Shown: piece by piece, positions 34,119 to 42,541 of the stretch
Layout: the number at the start of each line of letters is the position of its first letter
How positions within the stretch are numbered: position 1 is the first letter of the stretch
DNA from: Bacteroides sp. CAG:1060_57_27
GTDB lineage: Bacteria; Bacteroidota; Bacteroidia; Bacteroidales; UBA932
NCBI GenBank assembly: GCA_001915575.1
Contig: MNQT01000025.1
Location: forward strand, 1 to 64,000
Length of the DNA: 64,000 nt
Direction of reading: 5' to 3'
Position numbers and translations under genes: made by a program
The notes under the pieces: model-generated
Seen by the model: only the letters and a program-made list of their open reading frames with translations
What the model was told of the DNA's origin: nothing
The model's database searches: none

Positions 34119-35951
34119 CTAAAAGAGTTTGTCTATATCTTCCGTGCTTATTATGTTCACTGTCCGTCGGCCGTCGGCCGTCGCTTCGGCGTTGTCGCAC
34201 TCGAACAGCGTATCAATCAATCTCTGTGCCTGGAGCGGAGTGCCTATCTTTTCCGCCCCTGCGGCGCCGGATGCGGCTATCTTTCCGGCAAGCCTCTGGT
34301 TCATTATCTCCTGCAGGGCGTCTCCTTGCTGAGAGAGTATGTCTGTCAGTTCCTCGACTGCCGACTGTACGTCTCCCGGAGAGGAACTGTAGCCTTCCGG
34401 AACGCCTTCCACGCTTATGGAGTCTTCGCCGCAGGGCTTGATGTCGAATCCGATACGGGCGAGCAGGTCGGCATGTTCGTCGAGGATCAGCCTGCGCTCC
34501 ACACCGAGCCTTATCTCTACCGGGAAGAGCGTGGTCTGGCTGACATGCTCGCGCGCGCCCGACAGGGCTTTCAGGGTGCGCTCGTACAGTATCCTTTCGG
34601 TGGCCCTGCGTATGTTCACGACCATCATTCCCGATGCCGCCGGAGTGACGACATACCTGCCGCCTATTATCAGCGTCCTTGAGACGGCGCCCGGCCTGTC
34701 TTCAAAAAGCTTTCCGTAGCCGTCTGCCGGAGCTGCCTTTCCCCGTGCGGCGAATGCCGGACTCCAGCTGCCTGACGGACTTTCACGGCCTGCCTGAACG
34801 GAATCTCCTGCGGCGGTCCCTCCTTCTGCGGCCCTGAACGGATCATAGTCCGGGTCGAATTCTATGCCCGGCGCCTCCACCGGCCTGTACTCGTCGTAGA
34901 ACCTGCCTATCTGGGGAATCTCCACGGCCTTGTCCGTCTCGAAGTTCAGCCCTGCCCTGAAGCTGTTGCGTCCGAGCGTTTCCCTGACGCTGGCCGAGAG
35001 CAGCTGGAACAGCATCTGCTCGTCTTCGAACTTGACTTCGGTCTTGGTGGGATGTATGTTTACGTCTACGCCGTGCGGATCTGTCTCTATGAAGATCAGG
35101 TATGAGGGCGAAGTCCCTTCCGGGATGAGGTTCTCGTATGCATTGAGCACGGCCTTGTGGAGGTAGCCGCTGCGGAAGAACCTGCCGTTTACGAAGAAGA
35201 ACTGGTTTCCGGCGGTCTTTTTCGCCGTCTGCGGACGGCCTATGAATCCGCTGATGTCAGCTATCGAGCTGTGTGCCGATATGTCCACGACATCGTCGGC
35301 GAGCCCGCTGCCGAGCAGGTTGGTAATCCTGTATTTCAGGGACTTCTCCTTTCTGAGCACGAAAATCTCCCTGCCGTTGTGGGTCAGCGTGAAGGCGGTG
35401 TCGGGCCGCGTCACGGCGATTCTCGTGAACTCCTCGACTATGTGCCTGAACTCCACGTTGTCGCTCTTGAGGAACTTCCTTCGGGCCGGGGTGTTGAAGA
35501 ACAGGTTGCGCACGGAGAAGTTGGAACCGACGGGAACAGCGACGCTGGAGGTCTTCGTCTCCGCGGAGCCTCCAGTCCTTACCTGTATTCCCGTCTCGTC
35601 GCATTCCCTGCGGGTGCGGAGGGTCACTTCCGATACTGCGGCTATGCTGGCGAGGGCTTCTCCGCGGAAACCGTAGCTGAGTATGCCCTCGAGGTCTTCC
35701 GCCGAGGAGATCTTGGATGTGGCGTGCCTTTCGAAGCACAGCACGGCGTCCGCAGGGCTCATTCCGCAGCCGTCGTCTATGACCTGTATCAGCGTGCGCC
35801 CCGCGTCGGTGATGTTGACCGTGATATGGGATGCCCCCGCATCGACGGCATTCTCCAGCAACTCCTTTACGACCGAAGACGGTCGCTGAACGACCTCTCC
35901 GGCCGCAATCATGTTGGCAATCTGCGACGGAAGTACCTTGAGCCTGCCCAT
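34119..35951 (-). CDS. mutL: DNA mismatch repair protein MutL
   Basis: A 610-residue GHKL ATPase. N-terminal motifs are complete: ELLENAVDAGA (30-40), DDGCGM (59-64), GFRGEALASI (94-103) and NVNIHPTKTEV (298-305 region). The C-terminal dimerisation domain is present, but the endonuclease motif DQHxAHERI reads NIRRATERI (446-454), and the CPHGRP motif region reads TADGRRT (591-597). Metal ligands for nicking are therefore missing, so this MutL may only act as an ATP-driven matchmaker. Whether this is normal for its lineage is not known to me. The 100-residue membrane protein gene starts the unit just upstream. Confidence 0.94.
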   Translation of the reverse strand: MGRLKVLPSQIANMIAAGEVVQRPSSVVKELLENAVDAGASHITVNITDAGRTLIQVIDDGCGMSPADAVLCFERHATSKISSAEDLEGILSYGFRGEALASIAAVSEVTLRTRRECDETGIQVRTGGSAETKTSSVAVPVGSNFSVRNLFFNTPARRKFLKSDNVEFRHIVEEFTRIAVTRPDTAFTLTHNGREIFVLRKEKSLKYRITNLLGSGLADDVVDISAHSSIADISGFIGRPQTAKKTAGNQFFFVNGRFFRSGYLHKAVLNAYENLIPEGTSPSYLIFIETDPHGVDVNIHPTKTEVKFEDEQMLFQLLSASVRETLGRNSFRAGLNFETDKAVEIPQIGRFYDEYRPVEAPGIEFDPDYDPFRAAEGGTAAGDSVQAGRESPSGSWSPAFAARGKAAPADGYGKLFEDRPGAVSRTLIIGGRYVVTPAASGMMVVNIRRATERILYERTLKALSGAREHVSQTTLFPVEIRLGVERRLILDEHADLLARIGFDIKPCGEDSISVEGVPEGYSSSPGDVQSAVEELTDILSQQGDALQEIMNQRLAGKIAASGAAGAEKIGTPLQAQRLIDTLFECDNAEATADGRRTVNIISTEDIDKLF

Positions 35952-35958
35952 TTCCCGC

Positions 35959-36261
35959 TTACAGCAAAGCGTAGAACTTCGCGATGAAGATGAGGATCAA
36001 GAAAATCAGGATCAGGGAGACTATGCCTATTATGACCTGGGTCTTCTGCAGGTGGGTGCGCTCCGTGCGGTAGTGGCCGTCGCGCAGCGATCCCTTGATG
36101 TAAGACCCGGGAACATAGGTTCCTTCCTTCTTCTGCTTCTCGAAAGTCCCGTCTACGGCTCCGAACTTGCGCTTGCGCTCTTCTTCCTCGGGGTCGTAAT
36201 AGATAGGCCTGTATTTGAAAACCCGGTGTTCGTTGTCACCGAACATATTGAAAAATCCCAT
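35959..36261 (-). CDS. Small single-span membrane protein
   Basis: A 100-residue protein (MGFFNMFGDNEHRVFKYRPI start) with a charged cytoplasmic part containing a YYDPEEEERKRKFG segment and one C-terminal transmembrane helix (about 74-96, VIIGIVSLILIFLILIFIA). No family function is known to me; similar small proteins sit next to mutL in other Bacteroidales. The start at 36261 lies six bases after the predicted -7 element TATATTTG, suggesting a leaderless mRNA. The longer in-frame extension runs antisense through ispF and is rejected. Confidence 0.75.
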   Translation of the reverse strand: MGFFNMFGDNEHRVFKYRPIYYDPEEEERKRKFGAVDGTFEKQKKEGTYVPGSYIKGSLRDGHYRTERTHLQKTQVIIGIVSLILIFLILIFIAKFYALL

Positions 36262-36267
36262 ATTCGG

Positions 36268-36275
36268 CAAATATA
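36268..36275 (-). promoter_or_regulatory. -7 element for the small membrane protein/mutL unit
   Basis: The minus strand reads TATATTTG, six bases before the ATG at 36261. It implies a leaderless transcript covering the membrane protein and probably mutL, the rhomboid gene and tsaC. Confidence 0.6.
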
Positions 36276-36309
36276 GGAAAATCCGCTGGAAATGCCTAAA
36301 TTCGTAACC

Positions 36310-36789
36310 ATGACAGATTTCAGGATAGGACACGGATATGACGTGCACGCCATTGCTCCGGGGCTTCGGATGAGGCTCTGCGGAGTGGACATAGAGTCGG
36401 ATTCCGGCTTTGTCGCACATTCGGACGGGGATGTCGCCATCCATGCACTCTGCGACGCCCTGCTCGGGGCCCTTGCCCTCGGCGACATAGGCCGGCACTT
36501 CCCCGACAGTTCAGACGAGTATGCCGGAATCGATTCCCGCCTGCTCCTCGGCAGGGTGATGCGGATGGTGGGAGAGGCCGGCTGGACCCTCGGCAATGCC
36601 GACATTACGATAGCCCTGCAGCGGCCGAAACTCCAGCCGTATGTGCAGGCCATGCGCGAGAGCCTCGCCTCTGTCATGGGCTGCTGCGTCGGCGACGTCT
36701 CGGTGAAGGCGACCACTACGGAGCGGCTCGGTTTCGTGGGTCGCGGGGAGGGCTGCGAGGTCACTGCGGTGGTTCTCCTGAAAAAGTAG
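36310..36789 (+). CDS. ispF: 2-C-methyl-D-erythritol 2,4-cyclodiphosphate synthase
   Basis: A 159-residue MEP-pathway enzyme that cyclises CDP-ME phosphate. Zinc ligands are in GHGYDVHA (D and H) and in HSDGDVAIHALCDALLGA (about 45-60); the ATTTERLGFVGRGEG end is typical. The ATG at 36310 gives the usual length and lies five bases after a near-consensus -7 element TAAATTCG (36297-36304). An in-frame ATG at 36292 is possible. It is divergent from the mutL unit and followed by a tRNA pair. Confidence 0.94.
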   Translation: MTDFRIGHGYDVHAIAPGLRMRLCGVDIESDSGFVAHSDGDVAIHALCDALLGALALGDIGRHFPDSSDEYAGIDSRLLLGRVMRMVGEAGWTLGNADITIALQRPKLQPYVQAMRESLASVMGCCVGDVSVKATTTERLGFVGRGEGCEVTAVVLLKK

Positions 36790-36819
36790 GGAGTCCGGGC
36801 ACCGGTCGGGACAAAAAAA

Positions 36820-36851
36820 TTTGGCTAATTCATAAAACCTTTGTACTTTTG
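36820..36851 (+). promoter_or_regulatory. Promoter of the tRNA-Gln/tRNA-Met unit
   Basis: TTTG at 36820-36823, a 20-bp spacer and TACTTTTG at 36844-36851. A short stem (36853-36858 with 36863-36867, one bulge) follows at the start point in a TTTGCAGTCC context similar to rpsL and rpsP. Confidence 0.8.
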
Positions 36852-36869
36852 CAGTCCCTAAAGGGCTAT

Positions 36870-36940
36870 TGAGATATGGTGTAATGGTAGCACTACAGAT
36901 TCTGGCTCTGTCAGTGAGGGTTCGAGTCCTTCTATCTCAA
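36870..36940 (+). tRNA. tRNA-Gln (CTG)
   Basis: A 71-base cloverleaf: acceptor TGAGATA (36870-36876) with TATCTCA (36933-36939), short D-loop, anticodon arm ACAGA/TCTGT with CTG at 36902-36904, normal T-loop TTCGAGT and discriminator A. CCA is not encoded. Confidence 0.93.
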
Positions 36941-36976
36941 CTTTATTCACGGGGCTGCGGCCAGTCCCTGAAGCAT

Positions 36977-37050
36977 GGCGGGGTAGCTCAGCTGGTTAGA
37001 GCGTCGGATTCATAATCCGGAGGTCATGGGATCATGCCCCATTCCCGCTA
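36977..37050 (+). tRNA. tRNA-Met-like (CAT) with unusual T-loop
   Basis: Acceptor GGCGGGG (36977-36983) pairs with TCCCGCT (37043-37049) with G-T wobbles at both ends. The D- and anticodon arms are good, with CAT at 37011-37013. The T-stem ATGGG/CCCAT is intact, but the T-loop reads ATCATGC, so the near-universal T54 and A58 are A and T. It follows tRNA-Gln by 36 bp and is probably co-transcribed. Elongator Met is the likely identity; function is uncertain because of the T-loop. Confidence 0.8.
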
Positions 37051-37076
37051 CTTGTTCCATTCATACCATTGTTTTT

Positions 37077-37103
37077 CCGGCGCATTCCGTGCGGCGGTTT
37101 TTT
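37077..37103 (+). terminator. Terminator of the tRNA-Gln/tRNA-Met unit
   Basis: Bases 37077-37084 pair with 37090-37097 (one G-G mismatch), followed by six T. It ends 15 bp before the outer-membrane protein ATG, which lies on the same strand without an obvious promoter of its own. Confidence 0.75.
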
Positions 37104-37117
37104 GTATAGAGGTCGTC

Positions 37118-37954
37118 ATGAAGAAAGGAATTGCGCTGCTTGTGCTCTCGTGCTTCCTGAGCCCGGTGCTCCGTGCCCAGGACAGTGAGGTGAATGTCTC
37201 CCCTCTGTATTTCGGCCCCAATGCCCTGCCTGTGCCGGAGATGCTCGACGGGACGGTGTCGGCATGTCCGTACGCCGAACTTTCGTTCGACTGGAGCCTC
37301 GGCTACCACGGCGACCTGACGAGGACGCTGACGGCCAGGGTCAGTATCCCGCTGTTCTCTCCCAGGGTCAACCTTTCCGTCTGGATGCCCGTCGTCGAGT
37401 TCTATACCAACACTCCCGAATCCCTGGAATGGCAGAATTCGCCCGGAAGGAAGACGAGCGGCTACGAGATAGGTACGGTATATGTCTCTACCGACATACA
37501 GCTGATGCGGCAGACGCGCACGAGACCCGACATCTCGGTCAGGGCGGCACTGGTCACGGCATCCGGCGACAGCGAGGAATTTGCGAGGTATTACGACGCC
37601 CCCGGTTATTTCTTTGATGCCTCGGCCTCGAAGTCCATAGAGTTCGGGCATGACTTCTTCAAGGAAGTCCGCCTTGTGCTCAACGCGGGATTCCTGTGCT
37701 GGCAGACAGACCGTTCCGTGCAGAACGACGCGTATATGTACGGGGTAGCGACTGCGCTGCGGACAGGCATAGCCGACTTTTTGCTGGCCTGGCAGGGTTA
37801 TACGGGCTGGCAGAAGAACGGAGACAGGCCTATGGTGCTGCGTGCCGGCATAGACTTCGCGGCAGGGAAGTTCGTCCCCTTCGTCTCGTACGAACACGGC
37901 ATCAGGGACTATCCCTTCGACAGGATATTCATAGGGCTGGGATACAGGTTCTGA
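37118..37954 (+). CDS. Predicted outer-membrane beta-barrel protein
   Basis: A 278-residue protein with a signal peptide ending VLRAQ (about residue 21). The rest alternates polar and hydrophobic residues in strand-length blocks and ends IFIGLGYRF, with a terminal Phe as in BAM-assembled barrels. There is no lipobox and no recognisable catalytic motif. The N-terminal block YFGPNALPVPEMLDG is distinctive. A small barrel of unknown role is the most I can say. The ATG at 37118 is chosen for the signal peptide; the longer frame overlaps the tRNA. Confidence 0.75.
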   Translation: MKKGIALLVLSCFLSPVLRAQDSEVNVSPLYFGPNALPVPEMLDGTVSACPYAELSFDWSLGYHGDLTRTLTARVSIPLFSPRVNLSVWMPVVEFYTNTPESLEWQNSPGRKTSGYEIGTVYVSTDIQLMRQTRTRPDISVRAALVTASGDSEEFARYYDAPGYFFDASASKSIEFGHDFFKEVRLVLNAGFLCWQTDRSVQNDAYMYGVATALRTGIADFLLAWQGYTGWQKNGDRPMVLRAGIDFAAGKFVPFVSYEHGIRDYPFDRIFIGLGYRF

Positions 37955-37959
37955 ACCTG

Positions 37960-38044
37960 TGCCTCGGATGAGACTCGAACTCACACGGACATTGCTGCCC
38001 AAGGGATTTTAAGTCCCTCGTGTCTACCATTCCACCACCAAGGC
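37960..38044 (-). tRNA. tRNA-Leu (TAA)
   Basis: An 85-base class II tRNA on the minus strand. Acceptor GCCTTGG (38044-38038) pairs with CCGAGGC (37967-37961), the anticodon loop CTTAAAA gives TAA, a long variable arm is present and the T-loop TTCGAGT is normal. Discriminator A at 37960. CCA is not encoded. Confidence 0.95.
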
Positions 38045-38051
38045 AGGTGTG

Positions 38052-38059
38052 CAAATATA
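38052..38059 (-). promoter_or_regulatory. -7 element of tRNA-Leu
   Basis: The minus strand reads TATATTTG, seven bases before the tRNA 5' end. It sits directly beside the rodA stop codon. Confidence 0.65.
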
Positions 38060-39370
38060 CTAAAAATACTTGCTTTCCTGCCGGTGCAGCGCCAGGAAAA
38101 TGAAAATCAGCGTGGAGAAGGCCAGCAGCGACGACCCTCCGTAGCTTATCATCGGAAGCGGAATCCCTATGACGGGCATCAGGCCTATGGTCATCCCGAT
38201 GTTGATGAACAGGTGCATGAACAGGCACGCGGCCACGCAGTAGCCGTATATGCGGGTGAAGGGGCTGCGGCTCTTCTCGGCATCCTGTATCAGCCTGTAG
38301 ATCATGTATGAGTAGAGAAGTATCACCGCCAGCGCCCCGAGGAACCCGTATTCCTCGCCTATGGTGCAGAAGATGAAGTCGGTGCTCTGCTCGGGCACGA
38401 AGCCGAAGGTGGTCTGCGTCCCGTTGAGGAATCCTTTTCCGAACAGTCCTCCTGAGCCTATCGCTATCATCGACTGCCGCACGTTGTAGCCTACGCCCAT
38501 AGGGTCTTCCTTCATCCCGAGGAGCACCTCTATGCGGGTGCGCTGGTGGTCCTGCAGCACATTGTTGAACAGGAAATCCGTGGCGAAGACAAGGACGGCC
38601 CCGGCGGCGAAGACGAGGGCGCTGCGCCATACGAGCCTCCGCCTGAGCAGCAGCGAGCGGCAGCCCTTGAGGTTGAGCAGCACAAACCCTGTGCAGAGCG
38701 CGCCGAGCGTGGAGAGCGACACCCACCAGGCTGTGGTGAGCGTGAGGATGAAGAGCGCTATGCACAGGCCGAGGAACACTATCCACCAGCCGGAGAGACC
38801 TTCCCTGTAGAGCACGAACAGGTATCCGACATATACGAGTGCGGAGCCCGTCTCGCTCTCGGCGACTATGGTGAGCATGGGCAGGGCTATGGTCAGCGCC
38901 GCAAGGGCGAAGCCCCGGGGGCTGGTCAGCCGGAAGCCCTGGCGGCTCATCACGGAGGCCAGCATCAGGGAGGTCGTTATCTTCGATATCTCGGCCGGCT
39001 GGAACTTCACCGGCCCCAGCTCGAACCATGAATGCGACCCCTTGACGTCGTCGCTGACGAAGATCACCAGTACCAGCAGGAACAGCACGAGGACATAGGC
39101 CGCCGGCGGAATCACCTCCCAGATCTTGGGGTTGATGACGAAGAGTATCGCCAGGTCCACGACGAGCGAGAGAGCGAACCACATGATCTGCTTGCCGCTG
39201 CGGCTCCCCAGGTCGAAAATGGAGCTCGGCTCGGAGGAGTGGACGGAGGCGTAGATGCTTATGAGGCCTATGACCACGAGCGCGAGGTAGCACAGTATCA
39301 GTCTCCAGTCCACCGTCTGCCCGAGTCCCCTGCCGTATGAGCGGCTGATGTCTCTCTGCTGCATCATCAT
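38060..39370 (-). CDS. rodA: Rod-shape SEDS glycosyltransferase RodA
   Basis: A 436-residue integral membrane protein of the SEDS family that polymerises lipid II during elongation with PBP2. About ten helices are visible; GVGYNVRQSMIAIGSGGLFG, FPVEQSTDFIF-like FVPEQSTDFIFCTIGEEYG and the final GIPLPMISYGGSSLL are the RodA/FtsW signatures. Three ATGs occur in tandem at 39364-39370; the first lies two bases after the PBP2 stop. A much longer frame in the same register runs antisense-free through mrdA but is out of its frame and is rejected. It is the last gene of the mre operon. Confidence 0.95.
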   Translation of the reverse strand: MMMQQRDISRSYGRGLGQTVDWRLILCYLALVVIGLISIYASVHSSEPSSIFDLGSRSGKQIMWFALSLVVDLAILFVINPKIWEVIPPAAYVLVLFLLVLVIFVSDDVKGSHSWFELGPVKFQPAEISKITTSLMLASVMSRQGFRLTSPRGFALAALTIALPMLTIVAESETGSALVYVGYLFVLYREGLSGWWIVFLGLCIALFILTLTTAWWVSLSTLGALCTGFVLLNLKGCRSLLLRRRLVWRSALVFAAGAVLVFATDFLFNNVLQDHQRTRIEVLLGMKEDPMGVGYNVRQSMIAIGSGGLFGKGFLNGTQTTFGFVPEQSTDFIFCTIGEEYGFLGALAVILLYSYMIYRLIQDAEKSRSPFTRIYGYCVAACLFMHLFINIGMTIGLMPVIGIPLPMISYGGSSLLAFSTLIFIFLALHRQESKYF

Positions 39371-39372
39371 GT

Positions 39373-41196
39373 TCAGAAGAATTTCGTGGTGAGCATCTGT
39401 TCCTCCATTGCCCTGTGCCCTTCGGAGATGCTGCCCGTAAGGTATTTCTCCATCATCAGCGTCGCGACCGGCAGGGCCCAGGTGGCGCCGAAGCCCGCGT
39501 TCTCCACATAGGCCGCCACCGCTATCTTCGGGTCGTCCATGGGGGCGAAGCAGATGAATACGGAATTGTCTTCGCCGTGGGGATTCTGGGCGGTGCCGGT
39601 CTTGCCGCAGACGGCAAGGCCGGGAATCGCGGCCCGCAGGGCCGTCGAACCGGCGGAGCTTCCGCCGTTCACCGCCATGTACATGCCCTCCACGGCGGTC
39701 TCGAAGTAGGCCGTGTCGACGAGCGTATAGTGGCGCTCCCTGTATTTGTCGTCTATCTTGTATCCGTCCGAATCCTTGACTATGTGCGGGATATAGTAGT
39801 AGCCCCTGTTGGCCATAATGGCCGCAAGGTTGGCTATCTGCAGCGGCGTCGCCCCTATCTCTCCCTGGCCTATGGACAGCGACACCACGGTCGAGAACCG
39901 CCAGCGCCCCTTGCCATAGAGCTTGTCGTAGTAGGAGGATGTGGGTATGTTGCCGCTGAGCTCGGAGGGGAAGTCGCTGCCGAGCCTGCGCCCGAAGCCG
40001 AAGCTCAGCACATATTCCCTCCATGCGTCGAACGCCCCGGCCGTGGAGCCGTAGCTCTCGTTCTCGAGTATGTCCTTCAGCACATAGCAGAAGTATCCGT
40101 TGCACGAAGTGGCTATCGCGTCGCGGAACCTGAGCGGCGAGGAATGGCTGTGGCAGCGCAGCCTGCGTGTCGACGAATAGTAGTAGCCGCCGTTGCAGGG
40201 ATAGGCGTCGGACGGCTCCAGGACCCCCTCCTGCAGGCCTATCAGCCCGTTTATCAGCTTGAACACCGAGCCCGGGGGATAGGACGCCATTACCGTCCTG
40301 TTGAACATGGGCTTGCGCGGGTCCGCGGCGATCTCGGAGTAGTGGCCTCCTATGTCCGCGAGCACGTCCACGTCTATTCCGGGGCTGGAGACCATTGCCA
40401 GTATCTCTCCGGTCGAGGGCTCTATCGCCACGACCGAACCCACCTTGCCTTCCATGAGCTGCTGGCCGTACTGCTGCAGGTGGGCGTCGATCGTCGAGAC
40501 TATGTCGCTGCCGGGCACGGCGTCCTTGTCCTGCGCGCCTCCGTCGTATGCCGACTGCACACGGTTGCGCGAGTCCCTGAGGTATATGTGGTATCCCTTC
40601 TCTCCGCGCAGCTGCTCCTCCATTGCCGATTCGAGACCGGTCTTGCCGACATAGTCCCCGGCCCTGTATTCGGGATGCTCCTCGAGATAGTCTGCGTCGA
40701 CTTCAGAGATATAGCCGAGCAGGTTGCCTCCGGCGTTGAACGGGTATTCGCGTATGCTGCGCATCTGTGCCCTGAATCCGGGGAACATATACTCCTGTTC
40801 CGCGAACTTGACATAGGTCTCGGGCGGGACCCTCTTCAGCAGGGTCTGGCTCTGGTAGCCTATCCTTGTGCGGTATCTGCGGTAGTACTGCATCCTCTCG
40901 CGCAGGAAATCCACGGTGGTGTCGAGCGCTGCGGCGAGCGCCACGGTGTCGAACTGCCGGACGTCGCGCGGCGTCACGAGTATGTCGTAGCACACGGAGT
41001 TGCCCACGAGTATCTCGCCGTTCCGGTCGTAGATGACCCCACGCGGGGGATAGATCGTGGAGTAGACCATGGAATTGTTGGAGGCGTCGCGCTTGTACTC
41101 GTCGTTTATCACCTGGATATAGAACAGGCGTCCCAGGAGAACCAGCGCCACGGCTCCCAGGCCCAAGAGAAGCTTGTTCTTGCGGTTTATCTCCAT
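39373..41196 (-). CDS. mrdA: Penicillin-binding protein 2 (elongation transpeptidase)
   Basis: A 607-residue class B PBP. An N-terminal membrane anchor (about 8-26) is followed by the dimerisation module (YPPRGVIYDRNGEILVGN) and the transpeptidase domain with SVFK in YPPGSVFKLINGL, SCN in ATSCNGYFC and KTG in VCGKTGTAQ. It cross-links new peptidoglycan with RodA. The ATG at 41196 overlaps the mreD end by 10 bp; the longer open frame upstream lies across mreD in another register and is rejected. Confidence 0.95.
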   Translation of the reverse strand: MEINRKNKLLLGLGAVALVLLGRLFYIQVINDEYKRDASNNSMVYSTIYPPRGVIYDRNGEILVGNSVCYDILVTPRDVRQFDTVALAAALDTTVDFLRERMQYYRRYRTRIGYQSQTLLKRVPPETYVKFAEQEYMFPGFRAQMRSIREYPFNAGGNLLGYISEVDADYLEEHPEYRAGDYVGKTGLESAMEEQLRGEKGYHIYLRDSRNRVQSAYDGGAQDKDAVPGSDIVSTIDAHLQQYGQQLMEGKVGSVVAIEPSTGEILAMVSSPGIDVDVLADIGGHYSEIAADPRKPMFNRTVMASYPPGSVFKLINGLIGLQEGVLEPSDAYPCNGGYYYSSTRRLRCHSHSSPLRFRDAIATSCNGYFCYVLKDILENESYGSTAGAFDAWREYVLSFGFGRRLGSDFPSELSGNIPTSSYYDKLYGKGRWRFSTVVSLSIGQGEIGATPLQIANLAAIMANRGYYYIPHIVKDSDGYKIDDKYRERHYTLVDTAYFETAVEGMYMAVNGGSSAGSTALRAAIPGLAVCGKTGTAQNPHGEDNSVFICFAPMDDPKIAVAAYVENAGFGATWALPVATLMMEKYLTGSISEGHRAMEEQMLTTKFF

Positions 41197-41708
41197 TTCG
41201 ACGCAGGTTCTGTGCAGAGGGCTCCGGCCGCAGGCAGCGACAGGGCCGTACTTGCGGCGAGCGATACGGCGAACTTGACGGCGTCGATCCAGAAGGGCCG
41301 CGTGCCGGCGCTGTCTGCGGCAATATACACCACGAGGAAGAGGGCCGTCAGCATCACCGTCGCCAGGGTTATCTTCGTCCAGCCCTGCCTGACGGGAGAG
41401 AGCTCTTCTCCCCGCGTGAGCGTTTCGCTGCCGAACACCAGCCGTATGGTGCCCCTGCGTACCAGCGCGACGGGAACCGACGCCAGCGACGCCAGCCCCA
41501 GGGGAGCCCCGCAGAGGAAGTCCGCGGCCAGGCCTCCCGCGAAGGCGACGAGCATTGCCGTGACGGGGCGCATGCCTACCGGCAGGCACAGTATCATCGC
41601 GGGCAGCAGCGCGACGAGCAGGAACTGCGAAAAGCTGCAGTAGTTCCATATCACCGCCTGTGCCACTAGGAGCAGCAGGTATCTGAGTATGTAGTACTTG
41701 TCTTTCAT
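41187..41708 (-). CDS. mreD: Rod-shape-determining protein MreD
   Basis: A 173-residue membrane protein with about five to six helices (ILRYLLLLVAQAVIWNYCSF start). Sequence is weakly conserved, as usual for MreD, but position between mreC (4-bp overlap) and mrdA (10-bp overlap) makes the call firm. It links MreC to the elongasome in the inner membrane. Confidence 0.88.
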   Translation of the reverse strand: MKDKYYILRYLLLLVAQAVIWNYCSFSQFLLVALLPAMILCLPVGMRPVTAMLVAFAGGLAADFLCGAPLGLASLASVPVALVRRGTIRLVFGSETLTRGEELSPVRQGWTKITLATVMLTALFLVVYIAADSAGTRPFWIDAVKFAVSLAASTALSLPAAGALCTEPASKWR

Positions 41709-42538
41709 CCTTCCGGCTCTGCCCCTTGTATGAGGGCGTCTATTTCGTCCTTACCGAGATTGCGGACCACCGTCACATAGTGGACATCCCTGAAATCCTG
41801 GAACAGCCTGACCTCGACCTGTCTCGAGGAACCGTTCACGAGCCGGGACTCACCGGTGACCCCGACCGGCAGTCCGGCGGGGAATATGCTCGAGAATCCG
41901 CTGGTGCGCACCGTGTCGCCCGGGGCTATGTCGTAGTGCGGCGGAATGTCGTTCACCACCGCTCCGTCGCTGTGCAGCCCGTCCCAGACCATGGGGGCGG
42001 CCACTCCTTCCCTGCCCACCCTCGTGCTGACCGATACGTTGGGGTTCATCAGCGTCAGGCCGTAGGCGTGGTTCCTGCCCACCGCGCTGATGATGCCTAC
42101 CACTCCTTCCGGCGTTATTATGCCGGACTGCGGCCGTATGCCGTCTTCGGAGCCTTTGTTGATGATGATGTAGTTGTGCGCGGTCCCCCTGCTCATCTTC
42201 ACCACCGTGGCGGGCGTGTAGCTGAACCTCTCGTCGTTGCGGAATGCCATTCCGGCTTTCTCCGCGCGCAGTACCGAATCCTGCCGGTACTGCCTTATGA
42301 CAGCCCTGAGGCTTTCGTTCTCCAGCGCGAGGGAGTCGTTCTGACGGTCGAGCATGAAGTGGTTGCGGGCCGTCTCGCCCATGCCCCAGAGAGCCGCTCC
42401 CACGCGCCTGGACGCCCGGTTCAGCCAGATGTCCTGCATCGTGGCGCTGCGTCCCAGCATAGCAAGAGCAGCAACCTCCAGTAGAATGAAGATTGCCGCA
42501 CTAGCCGTTACCGAGACTATCCTGAGCTTCCTGGGCAT
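41705..42538 (-). CDS. mreC: Rod-shape-determining protein MreC
   Basis: A 277-residue bitopic protein: one N-terminal helix (about 8-28), a coiled coil (about 60-95) and the periplasmic beta domain (NYIIINKGSEDGIRPQSGII, GVVGIISAVGRNHAYGLTLM, GDTVRTSGFSSIFPAGLPVG). It couples MreB to PBP2 and RodA. It follows mreB by three bases and overlaps mreD by four. Confidence 0.94.
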   Translation of the reverse strand: MPRKLRIVSVTASAAIFILLEVAALAMLGRSATMQDIWLNRASRRVGAALWGMGETARNHFMLDRQNDSLALENESLRAVIRQYRQDSVLRAEKAGMAFRNDERFSYTPATVVKMSRGTAHNYIIINKGSEDGIRPQSGIITPEGVVGIISAVGRNHAYGLTLMNPNVSVSTRVGREGVAAPMVWDGLHSDGAVVNDIPPHYDIAPGDTVRTSGFSSIFPAGLPVGVTGESRLVNGSSRQVEVRLFQDFRDVHYVTVVRNLGKDEIDALIQGAEPEG

Positions 42539-42541
42539 CTG

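Noticed and set aside
37929..39293. Minus-strand frame of 454 codons across tRNA-Leu and rodA
   Set aside because: It runs through the tRNA and is out of register with rodA, whose product shows the SEDS motifs.
39415..41643. Plus-strand open frame of 742 codons opposite mrdA
   Set aside because: The minus strand encodes a complete PBP2 with all motifs. The plus-strand reading is a compositional shadow.
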